Source: Tepidimonas sp. UBA997 (lineage in GTDB: Bacteria; Pseudomonadota; Gammaproteobacteria; Burkholderiales; Burkholderiaceae_C). Taken from it: a DNA stretch of 10,625 nt. The stretch is from positions 1 through 10,625 of the forward strand of contig DBAZ01000051.1 in NCBI GenBank assembly GCA_002291945.1. The letters are read 5' to 3'. The translations under genes and the position numbers were made by a program. Numbering within the stretch: the stretch's first letter is position 1; each line of letters starts with the position of its first letter. This document shows, one piece after another, positions 1 to 5,982 of this stretch. Under the pieces are notes generated by a model. That model was given only the letters and a program-made list of their open reading frames with translations. It was not told the origin of the DNA and did not search any database.

Positions 1-29
1 ACGATTAGGTGACAGAGCCTTTGAATAAA

Positions 30-106
30 TGGTCGGCGTGGCGGGATTCGAACTCGCGACCCCTTGCACCCCATGCAAGTGCGCTACCAGGCTGCGCTAC
101 ACGCCG
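30..106 (-). tRNA. tRNA-Pro, anticodon GGG
   Basis: The minus strand folds as a complete 77-nt tRNA. The acceptor stem pairs CGGCGTG (106-100) with CACGCCG, followed by A and an encoded CCA end at 32-30. The D-arm GCGCAGCCTGGTAGCGC and the T-loop GTTCGAATCCC are canonical. The anticodon stem CTTGC/GCAAG encloses the loop ATGGGGT, which puts the anticodon GGG at 72-70 and so reads proline codons CCC and CCU. The sequence closely resembles E. coli tRNA-Pro as I recall it. The gene lies 23 bp downstream of the MerR-type regulator and in the same direction, so it could be co-transcribed or use the -10-like box in the gap. Confidence 0.97.
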
Positions 107-115
107 AAGCCGTGC

Positions 116-121
116 ATTGTA
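116..121 (-). promoter_or_regulatory. Possible -10 box for tRNA-Pro
   Basis: On the minus strand TACAAT ends 9 nt before the first base of tRNA-Pro and is followed by a GC-rich stretch (GCACGGC). A GC-rich discriminator is common at stable-RNA promoters under stringent control. No good -35 hexamer is visible at 16-18 nt spacing; that region is the end of the merR coding sequence. This is a weak call based on one hexamer and its position. Confidence 0.35.
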
Positions 122-129
122 GCGTGAAT

Positions 130-576
130 TCAGGGTGCGCCGACTGGGTCGCTCAACAAATTGCGTAGGGCCTGAAGCTCCTGGCGCACGCTTGACCAGT
201 TCAGCGGCGGTGCTGCATGATCGGTCGGGACGGGTTCCGGTATCGGTGTGCTGGCGTGTAGGTCGGCAGTGGCGCTGGTGACGGCAGCCGCGCCGGTTCT
301 GCGCTGCTCGCGCTCTTGTTGCACCAGTTCCTGCAACCGGTTGCGTGCCCCATGAATGGTGAAGCCCTGTTCGTACAGCAGATCGCGAATCCGGCGAATC
401 ATCAGCACTTCGTGGTGCTGGTAGTAGCGCCGGTTGCCGCGCCGCTTCATGGGTCGCAACTGGGTGAATTCTTGCTCCCAGTAGCGCAGTACATGGGGTT
501 TGACGCCACACAACTCCCCGACCTCACCAATGGTGAAGTAGCGTTTGGCTGGGATAGGCGGGAGTGGGTTGTCCAT
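130..576 (-). CDS. MerR-family transcriptional regulator
   Basis: A 148-residue predicted DNA-binding regulator. Residues 12-82 form a MerR-type winged helix-turn-helix: YFTIGEVGELCGVKPHVLRY holds the recognition helix, then WEQEF, the basic wing RGNRRYY (46-52), and a second helical segment ending in LYEQGFTIHGARNRLQE. The remaining 65 residues are Ala/Pro/Thr-rich and likely disordered. There is only one Cys (C23) and no C-terminal metal-binding cluster, so a metal-sensing role is unlikely; the domain resembles the MlrA-like MerR subgroup. The start ATG has no clear Shine-Dalgarno but is the only one giving a normal MerR N-terminus. In many Burkholderiales a regulator of this kind sits between ihfA and tRNA-Pro. 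The tRNA side is kept here, but a divergent aldo-keto reductase takes the place of ihfA. The target and effector cannot be read from the sequence. Confidence 0.92.
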   Translation of the reverse strand: MDNPLPPIPAKRYFTIGEVGELCGVKPHVLRYWEQEFTQLRPMKRRGNRRYYQHHEVLMIRRIRDLLYEQGFTIHGARNRLQELVQQEREQRRTGAAAVTSATADLHASTPIPEPVPTDHAAPPLNWSSVRQELQALRNLLSDPVGAP

Positions 577-677
577 TCAATCAAGACACTACATGAAAGA
601 GCTTTGAATCTACTCCAAGTCTACGCCAATGCAAAGCCGATACACTTATCGATCTGTTCTTTTTTCAGAGTCTGCAG
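577..677. promoter_or_regulatory. Divergent promoter region with a small dyad
   Basis: This 101-bp gap separates the divergent starts of the MerR regulator and the aldo-keto reductase, so both promoters should lie in it. A perfect inverted repeat CGATA-CACT-TATCG occupies 638-651, and a looser pair GCTTTG (601-606) / CAAAGC (632-637) frames its left half. Either could be an operator, for example for the adjacent MerR protein, but this is inference. I could not identify a convincing -35/-10 pair on either strand. Confidence 0.4.
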
Positions 678-1745
678 ATGAGCATGCAAACGGTTGAGTT
701 GGGTGGCAGTGGCCTGCGCGTCACGCCGGTGTGTCTGGGCACGATGACGTTCGGTGAACAGGTGTCGCAGGTGTCCGCACACGCCATCCTCGACCGCGCC
801 ATCGAGCGCGGCATCAACTTTCTGGACACGGCCGAGATGTACGCGGTGCCGGCCCGCGCACAAACCTACGGAGCCACGGAGTCCATCATCGGGGAGTGGC
901 TGGCCAGCCGCCCGGGTCTGCGGCACAAGATTGTTCTGGCGACGAAAGTAGCAGGCCCGTCGCGGGGCATGCCCTGGATTCGGGGTGAGCAGTCCGGCCT
1001 GACCCGTGCCGAGATTCTGTCGGCCTGTGAAGGCAGCCTGCGTCGCCTCCAGACGGAGGTGATCGACCTCTACCAGATTCACTGGCCAGCTCGCCATGTG
1101 CCCATGTTCGGCGCGATGTATTTTGAGCCGACCAAAGACCTCCCCTGTGCGTCGATCCACGAGCAACTGGATGCGCTCGACACCCTGGTGCGCCAAGGCA
1201 AGGTTCGGGCTATCGGGTTGTCCAACGAGACGCCTTATGGCGTACACGCATTCGTGCGCCTGGCCGAGCAGCATGGCCTGCCGCGGGTCGCCACCGTTCA
1301 GAACCCGTACTGCCTAGTGAACCGGTCGCTGGAAAACGGGCTCGACGAGACGATGCACCGCCTGGGGGTTTCCTTGCTCGCGTACTCGCCCCTGGCGTTT
1401 GGTCTGCTCACGGGCAAGTACGATGTGTCCGGACTGGACGGCCCCGGTGCGCCTGCCGGTCGCTTGGCTATTTTCGATTCCATGAAGAAGCAGCGCTGGG
1501 GACGCCCCGAGGCCTTGGCCGCTGCCCGTCGCTACAACCAACTGGCGCGCGATCATGGTCTGACACCGACGCAACTGGCGCTGGCTTTTTGCTACACCAA
1601 ATGGCAGGTGGCCAGCACCATCATCGGGGTGACATCCCTGCAGCAACTCGATGAATGCCTGGATGCCTGGAGCCTGACCTTGTCCGAACCCGTGTTGCAA
1701 GCCATCGATGGGATTCGCCTCGAGATGCGTGACCCCGCGATGTAA
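678..1745 (+). CDS. tas: NADP(H)-dependent aldo-keto reductase, Tas-like
   Basis: A 355-residue cytosolic oxidoreductase of the aldo-keto reductase superfamily, which reduces aldehydes and ketones with NADPH. The N-terminus carries the family signature GLRVTPVCLGTMTFGEQ. The catalytic tetrad is visible as D50 and Y55 (FLDTAEMY), K90 (LATK) and H135 (YQIHW). Cofactor-side motifs follow: GLSNETPYG (180-188), VQNPY (207-211), LLAYSPLAFGLLTGKY (233-248) and the C-terminal ASTIIGVTSLQQL. Motif order and spacing match E. coli Tas (346 aa), including its insertion with PSR after the catalytic Lys. Start: ATG at 678 is preceded by AGAG; an in-frame ATG two codons on (684) is also possible. plsY follows after 11 bp, probably in the same transcript, with no obvious functional link. 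The natural substrate is unknown. Confidence 0.9.
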   Translation: MSMQTVELGGSGLRVTPVCLGTMTFGEQVSQVSAHAILDRAIERGINFLDTAEMYAVPARAQTYGATESIIGEWLASRPGLRHKIVLATKVAGPSRGMPWIRGEQSGLTRAEILSACEGSLRRLQTEVIDLYQIHWPARHVPMFGAMYFEPTKDLPCASIHEQLDALDTLVRQGKVRAIGLSNETPYGVHAFVRLAEQHGLPRVATVQNPYCLVNRSLENGLDETMHRLGVSLLAYSPLAFGLLTGKYDVSGLDGPGAPAGRLAIFDSMKKQRWGRPEALAAARRYNQLARDHGLTPTQLALAFCYTKWQVASTIIGVTSLQQLDECLDAWSLTLSEPVLQAIDGIRLEMRDPAM

Positions 1746-1756
1746 CGGAGCAACTC

Positions 1757-2395
1757 ATGTGGATGGAATGGATATGGCTGCCTGCGGTTGTCGCCGCTTA
1801 TCTGATTGGCTCGCTCTCGTTTGCGGTGGTGGTCAGCCGGGTCATGGGCTTGAATGACCCGCGTACCTATGGCAGCAAGAATCCGGGTGCCACGAATGTG
1901 TTGCGCTCGGGCAACAAGAAGGCCGCAGCAATCACCTTGTTGCTGGATGCCGTCAAAGGCTGGCTTCCGGTGTGGTGGGTCGCCAACTATGGTCATGACT
2001 GGGGGCTGGGGGCGGGCAGCGTGGCGCTGGTGGGCCTGGCGGCGTTTCTGGGGCACCTATTTCCGGTGTTTTTCCGCTTCAAGGGTGGCAAGGGGGTGGC
2101 GACTGCAGCCGGTGTGCTGCTGGCCTACGACCCGTGGCTGGGTCTTGCCGTGCTGCTGACCTGGGTCGGGGTGGCGCTGGTCTTCCGGTATTCTTCTCTG
2201 GCGGCCCTGGTGGCGGCGTTGGCGGCGCCCTTTTTCTATCTGATCGGTGACGGGTTGCTGTGGTCCTCCGAGGGGGTCATCGGGGTGTCCATGGGCATCA
2301 TGAGTGTCTTGCTGTTGTGGCGTCATGCCGAGAACATCCAGCGCCTGCTTGCTGGTCAGGAAAGCCGGATCGGATCGAAGAAAAAGAAGGCCTGA
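1757..2395 (+). CDS. plsY: Glycerol-3-phosphate acyltransferase PlsY
   Basis: PlsY is an integral inner-membrane enzyme that transfers the acyl group of acyl-phosphate (made by PlsX) to the sn-1 position of glycerol-3-phosphate, the first step of phospholipid synthesis. The 212-residue protein shows all three family motifs: SKNPGATN (40-47) with the following LR, FKGGKGVAT (108-116), and RHAENIQRLL (189-198). About five hydrophobic segments are visible (roughly 6-28, 57-75, 87-106, 117-142 and 150-188). The C-terminus is a short basic tail (SKKKKA). The start at 1757 has GGAG 6 nt upstream. It follows the aldo-keto reductase by 11 bp and converges with the HD-GYP-like gene, leaving 29 bp between stops. 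A 5-bp inverted repeat, GCCTG/CAGGC at 2390-2407, overlaps the stop but has no T-tract. Confidence 0.96.
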   Translation: MWMEWIWLPAVVAAYLIGSLSFAVVVSRVMGLNDPRTYGSKNPGATNVLRSGNKKAAAITLLLDAVKGWLPVWWVANYGHDWGLGAGSVALVGLAAFLGHLFPVFFRFKGGKGVATAAGVLLAYDPWLGLAVLLTWVGVALVFRYSSLAALVAALAAPFFYLIGDGLLWSSEGVIGVSMGIMSVLLLWRHAENIQRLLAGQESRIGSKKKKA

Positions 2396-2424
2396 CGCTA
2401 TGCAGGCGCTCTTGCTTGATCGGG

Positions 2425-3366
2425 TCAGTTGGTCAGTGCCATGCGGGAAAGCTGTAATAAGCGGGCATGGTTCAGGCGGGCCCGAACCGTTCGTGTCACC
2501 AAGGCGGCCGCAATCCCTTCGCCATCGTGGCCGGTGTCGATCAGGGCAGGCTCAACGACCGGAAAGCCCCGTCCGTCCTGGATAGTGGCTACCCAGGGCT
2601 CACCGGGCCGACTGGACCTGCGCAGGACAATCGCGACCCGGTCGTCTTCGAGTCGGACAAACGTGCCCGGCGGGCAAACGCCGACGGTCTTGACCAGGGC
2701 GTGCCCCAGGTCATCCGGTCCGACCCCCTGTTTGAGCAAGGCATAGCGGCCGGAGTCGGTGACGCATTGGCCCGGACGTGTCTCGCGCGGGCTGATCATG
2801 GCGCTATAACGGTCCACCGCCTGGAGCAGTTGGGTCACCCGCCTGACCGCTGCCGGGTCGTGGTGCTGCGCCACGATGTCCAGCCACAGGGCGTTCTGGA
2901 CGCCCAGCCCGGCCAGCAACGCCACCCCCTTGCGAGGGTGATCGTCGATCACCTGAAGCTGGGCCGGGGTCGGGGGAGTGGATTGTTCGGCCAGTTCATC
3001 TTGCAGCCGGGTCATGCCGATGTTCATGGTCAGCGCCGCGAGAGCCAGCCCCTGCTGCTCAACTGAGGGGCAGTCCACCGCGCGACCGACCAGCCGACAA
3101 ATCGCCCAGCAGACCAGCGCATGCGAGGTGCTGTAGCCCATGGTGGAACTGGAAGCCAGCTGGAGCAGCCAGTACAGCGTGGCATCTTCGTCCAGCGCCA
3201 GCAGTTCATGGGCCTGCGACTCGACCCCGTTGAGCTGGTTGACGAAGGCGGGCGCTTCGTTGGGGGCCAGCAGCAGGCGCGAGAGCTGGGTCTCGATGTC
3301 CGACCAGCGCTCGATCCAGTCGCGCATGGCCCCGTAAGCGGGATCGGGTTGGGCAGAGTAAGCCAT
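2425..3366 (-). CDS. Degenerate HD-GYP-like protein
   Basis: A 313-residue soluble protein resembling HD-GYP cyclic-di-GMP phosphodiesterases in fold order but lacking key catalytic residues. Recognisable pieces are the first His in STSHALVCWAI (H82); AALTMNIGM (110-118), aligning with the family's AALLHDIGK; DDHPRKGVALLAGLG (141-155); IVAQHHD (164-170); and LLQAVDRYSAMISPRETRPG (180-199). The C-terminal PPGTFVRLEDDRVAIVLRR (232-250) is the tail common in HD-GYP output proteins. The signature HD is replaced by M114-N115 and the GYP segment is absent, so hydrolase activity is doubtful; a binding or adaptor role is inferred. No signal peptide or membrane segment is seen. The ATG lies 5 bp after the yajQ stop and lacks a good Shine-Dalgarno, suggesting translational coupling. 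An HDOD-like domain is a less likely alternative. Confidence 0.85.
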   Translation of the reverse strand: MAYSAQPDPAYGAMRDWIERWSDIETQLSRLLLAPNEAPAFVNQLNGVESQAHELLALDEDATLYWLLQLASSSTMGYSTSHALVCWAICRLVGRAVDCPSVEQQGLALAALTMNIGMTRLQDELAEQSTPPTPAQLQVIDDHPRKGVALLAGLGVQNALWLDIVAQHHDPAAVRRVTQLLQAVDRYSAMISPRETRPGQCVTDSGRYALLKQGVGPDDLGHALVKTVGVCPPGTFVRLEDDRVAIVLRRSSRPGEPWVATIQDGRGFPVVEPALIDTGHDGEGIAAALVTRTVRARLNHARLLQLSRMALTN

Positions 3367-3371
3367 GTGGT

Positions 3372-3857
3372 TCAGTCACGGTAGTTGTTGAACGACAGCG
3401 GCAGTTCCGACAATGCCTTGCGGATGAGCGCCTGAGCGGCTTGCAGGTCGTCGCGCTTGGCGCCCGTGATGCGAACGGCGTCGCCCTGGATGGCGGCCTG
3501 CACCTTCATCTTGCTGTTCTTGATGGCTTGCTGGATTTTCTTGCCGTCCTCGGTCGCAATGCCGTTGCGTACCTTCAGGACCTGCTTGACCTTGTCGCCG
3601 CCGATTTTTTCGATCTTGCCCGGCTCCAGGAAGCGCACATCGACGCTGCGCTTGGTCAGTTTGTTGCGCAAAATGTCATCGACCTGACCGACTTGGAAGT
3701 CGCTGTCGCCAAACAAGGTGATGTCCTTGTCGTTGAGCTCGACCGCAGCCGAACTGCCTTTGAAGTCGAAGCGGGTGCCAATTTCCTTGGCGGTCTGGTC
3801 AACGGCGTTTTTGACTTCCACCAGATTGGGTTCGAGGACGGTATCAAATGAGGGCAT
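3372..3857 (-). CDS. yajQ: YajQ family nucleotide-binding protein
   Basis: A 161-residue member of the YajQ/UPF0234 family, the usual length. The family hallmarks are all present: the N-terminal MPSFD, TRFDFKGSSA (28-37), the middle EKIGGDKVKQVLKVRNGI (83-100), KKIQQAIKNSKMKVQAAIQGD (106-126), VRITGAKRDDLQ (128-139) and the C-terminal PLSFNNYRD. Members fold as two ferredoxin-like domains and bind nucleotides; a Xanthomonas homologue has been reported to bind cyclic-di-GMP and affect transcription. The protein is cytosolic. It is the first gene of a two-gene operon with the HD-GYP-like protein, which starts 5 bp downstream, and it is divergent from murB. There is no strong Shine-Dalgarno, but the start gives exactly the conserved N-terminus. 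Whether this copy binds cyclic-di-GMP is not shown by the sequence. Confidence 0.96.
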   Translation of the reverse strand: MPSFDTVLEPNLVEVKNAVDQTAKEIGTRFDFKGSSAAVELNDKDITLFGDSDFQVGQVDDILRNKLTKRSVDVRFLEPGKIEKIGGDKVKQVLKVRNGIATEDGKKIQQAIKNSKMKVQAAIQGDAVRITGAKRDDLQAAQALIRKALSELPLSFNNYRD

Positions 3858-3896
3858 GAGGCGATCGCTGGCTTGCGTGAATGAGACAATCCCTGC
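3858..3896. promoter_or_regulatory. Compact divergent yajQ/murB start region
   Basis: Only 39 bp separate the ATG of yajQ (minus strand) from the ATG of murB (plus strand). Promoters for one or both genes must therefore overlap each other or the opposite coding sequence. I see no clear -35/-10 pair or strong ribosome-binding site within the gap. Confidence 0.5.
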
Positions 3897-4949
3897 ATGT
3901 TAGTCGAGAACAATGTGGCGCTCCAGCCCTACAACACCTTCGGGATTGCCGCCAAGGCTTTGCGGCTGATCCGTGTGCGCTCGCAAACCGAGTTGCAGAG
4001 CCTGATTCGCCACCCCCAATGGCGTGCCGACGAGGTGTTTGTGCTGGGCGGCGGCAGCAATATCGTCATCACCGGCGATGTGCGCCCACTGGTGCTCAAG
4101 GTCGAGCTGCAGGGGCGACGACTGCTTCAAGCCAGCGACCGCGGCTGGCTGGTCGAGGCTGAAGCCGGGGAGAGCTGGCATGCGCTGGTCTGCTGGACGC
4201 TGGCGCAAGGCTGGCCGGGGTTGGAGAATCTGGCGCTGATTCCCGGTACCGTGGGGGCCGCGCCGGTGCAGAACATTGGCGCTTACGGCGTCGAGCTGCA
4301 AGACCGTTTCGATTCCCTCGACGCGGTCGATCTGGAAACCGGCCGCCAGTTCAGCCTGAACGCGGCGCAATGCGGTTTTGGCTACCGTGACTCGGTGTTC
4401 AAGCATGGGCGCTCGGGCGCACGCGGTTTCGGCCTGGCCGGGCGGGCGCTCATCACCCGGGTCCGTTTCTGGCTGCCCAAGCCTTGGCAGCCGGTGCTGG
4501 CTTATGTGGACTTGGCCAAGAAAATGGCCGACACTGGGGTGCATGCACCCGATGCGCACCAGATTTTTGACTGGGTCTGCGCAATCCGCCGCGCCAAACT
4601 GCCCGACCCGGCGGTGCTGGGCAATGCGGGTAGTTTTTTCAAGAACCCGACGGTGTCGCCCGAGCAATGTGCCGATATCATAGGCCGTGACCCCAAGGTG
4701 GTGCACTATCCCATGCCCGATGGCACCATCAAGCTGGCGGCGGGCTGGCTGATCGACGCGTGCGGCTGGAGGGGCAAAACGGTGGGGCATGCCGGCGTTT
4801 ATGACAAGCAGGCGCTGGTGCTGGTCAACCGCGGTAACGCTGCCCACCCCTGCACCGGTGGCGAAGTCATCACCTTGGCCCAAGCCATTCAGACCAGTGT
4901 CTATGAGCGTTTTGGCATACGTCTGGAAGCCGAACCCACATTCATCTGA
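3897..4949 (+). CDS. murB: UDP-N-acetylenolpyruvoylglucosamine reductase
   Basis: MurB is a cytosolic FAD enzyme that uses NADPH to reduce UDP-GlcNAc-enolpyruvate to UDP-MurNAc, the second committed step of peptidoglycan precursor synthesis. The 350-residue protein is the type I (E. coli-like) form. The FAD-binding part shows NTFGIAAKA (13-21), VLGGGSNIVITGD (49-61) and GLENLALIPGTVGAAPVQNIGAYGVE (108-133). The catalytic residues expected from E. coli are present: R164 in GYRDS, S246 in GNAGSFFKNP and E346 in EAEPTFI at the C-terminus. The substrate-binding Tyr loop typical of type I is consistent with the stretch at 196-231. The ATG at 3897 lacks a strong Shine-Dalgarno, but the N-terminus length fits the family. 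The hydrolase gene follows after 20 bp and is probably co-transcribed. Confidence 0.97.
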   Translation: MLVENNVALQPYNTFGIAAKALRLIRVRSQTELQSLIRHPQWRADEVFVLGGGSNIVITGDVRPLVLKVELQGRRLLQASDRGWLVEAEAGESWHALVCWTLAQGWPGLENLALIPGTVGAAPVQNIGAYGVELQDRFDSLDAVDLETGRQFSLNAAQCGFGYRDSVFKHGRSGARGFGLAGRALITRVRFWLPKPWQPVLAYVDLAKKMADTGVHAPDAHQIFDWVCAIRRAKLPDPAVLGNAGSFFKNPTVSPEQCADIIGRDPKVVHYPMPDGTIKLAAGWLIDACGWRGKTVGHAGVYDKQALVLVNRGNAAHPCTGGEVITLAQAIQTSVYERFGIRLEAEPTFI

Positions 4950-4969
4950 TCCGCGATCGAGGAACTCCC

Positions 4970-5974
4970 ATGCAAACTCGCCATGCGCAACGAGGGCAAG
5001 CACGCTCCCCCACCTTTCGGGCCGTTTTTTTTGGCCTGGTGCTGGCCTTGGCGGTGTTTTTTCTGGGGCCTGTCAACCAGTTTGGCCCGGATGCGCCAGC
5101 CCCTCGCGCAGCCCCGCCAGCCATCGAACAACTCGATCGCTGGCTGGCCGAGCAGGAAGCGGCATACCCCGACATCCGTCCCGACTTGCAGCGGCAGGTG
5201 GTCTGGCACGACCGGCCCGGTGTGCGCACGCCTTGGTCGGTGGTGTATGTCCACGGGTTTGTGTCTTCCTGGCAGGATACGGCACCACTGGCGCAACGGG
5301 TGGCCGAGCAACTCGGTGCCAACCTCTACTTCGCTCGCCTGAGCGGGCACGGCCGCACCAGCGACGCATTGGCCGAAGCCAGCGCGCAAGACTGGCTGGC
5401 CGACACGCTGGAGGCCCAGGCCATCGGCCAGCGCATCGGGGAGCGTGTGCTGTTCATCGGCTTCTCGACCGGTGCCACGCTGGGCACCTGGCTGGGCCAA
5501 CGGCCCGAGGGGCAGGCGGTCGATGCCTTTGTGTTCCTCTCGCCCAACTACGGCCCCCGAGACCGGCGATCCGAACTCATCAACCAGCCCTGGGGCATGC
5601 AGTTGGCCCTGTTGCTGGAGGGTGAGATTTTCTCGCTGGTGGACCCCACCGGACTGGAAAACAACGCCTGGTCGCTGGTCTATCCTACGCGCACCCTGTT
5701 TCCCATGATGGCGCTGGTCGAGCATGTACGCCACAGCGACCTCAGCACCTTCACGGCACCCGTGCTGGTGCTGTATTCGGAGCGCGACCTGTTGGTCGAT
5801 GCCCAGCAAATCGTGGCTCTGTTTCCGCGCCTGGGCAGCGAACGCAAAACCTTGCTGGCGGTGGACTACAGCGAAGCCCCCGACCAGCATGTGCTGGCTG
5901 GCGATCTGCGGGCACCACGGGCCACCCAGCGCATGGCCGACGACATCGTCCGCTGGGTGCGGGCAAGCCCCTGA
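4970..5974 (+). CDS. Membrane-anchored alpha/beta hydrolase
   Basis: A 334-residue putative esterase or lipase-like hydrolase of unknown substrate. A short basic N-terminus is followed by one hydrophobic helix (about 17-37) that should act as a signal anchor, then a Pro/Ala-rich spacer (40-52) and the catalytic domain, probably periplasmic. The fold is supported by the oxyanion-hole segment VVYVHGFVSSW (91-101), SGHGRT (125-130), the nucleophile elbow GFSTGA with S166, the acid D273 in LVLYSERDLLV, and the base H307 in DQHVL. The start ATG has GAGGA 6 nt upstream. It follows murB by 20 bp and ends 8 bp from the converging argG stop. An 8-T run (5025-5032) and a 6-T run (5057-5062) lie in the anchor codons. 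A cell-envelope role is only suggested by the murB neighbour. No lipobox is seen. Confidence 0.85.
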   Translation: MQTRHAQRGQARSPTFRAVFFGLVLALAVFFLGPVNQFGPDAPAPRAAPPAIEQLDRWLAEQEAAYPDIRPDLQRQVVWHDRPGVRTPWSVVYVHGFVSSWQDTAPLAQRVAEQLGANLYFARLSGHGRTSDALAEASAQDWLADTLEAQAIGQRIGERVLFIGFSTGATLGTWLGQRPEGQAVDAFVFLSPNYGPRDRRSELINQPWGMQLALLLEGEIFSLVDPTGLENNAWSLVYPTRTLFPMMALVEHVRHSDLSTFTAPVLVLYSERDLLVDAQQIVALFPRLGSERKTLLAVDYSEAPDQHVLAGDLRAPRATQRMADDIVRWVRASP

Positions 5975-5982
5975 AGCCCTGA

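Noticed and set aside
5..511. A 168-codon open minus-strand frame across tRNA-Pro and merR
   Set aside because: It reads through the tRNA and is out of frame with the clear MerR domain.
655..666. T-rich tract after the 638-651 dyad, considered as a terminator
   Set aside because: The stem is only 5 bp and AT-rich, and it lies just upstream of two divergent starts, where no gene ends on the plus strand.
2390..2407. GCCTG/CAGGC inverted repeat at the end of plsY, considered as a bidirectional terminator
   Set aside because: A 5-bp stem with an 8-nt loop and no T-tract on either side is too weak to call.
3900..5003. A 367-codon open minus-strand frame opposite murB
   Set aside because: No motif, and murB catalytic residues on the plus strand explain the region.
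4901..5890. A 329-codon open minus-strand frame opposite the alpha/beta hydrolase
   Set aside because: Gln/Arg/Gly-rich with no domain; the plus-strand frame has a full catalytic triad and a good ribosome-binding site.
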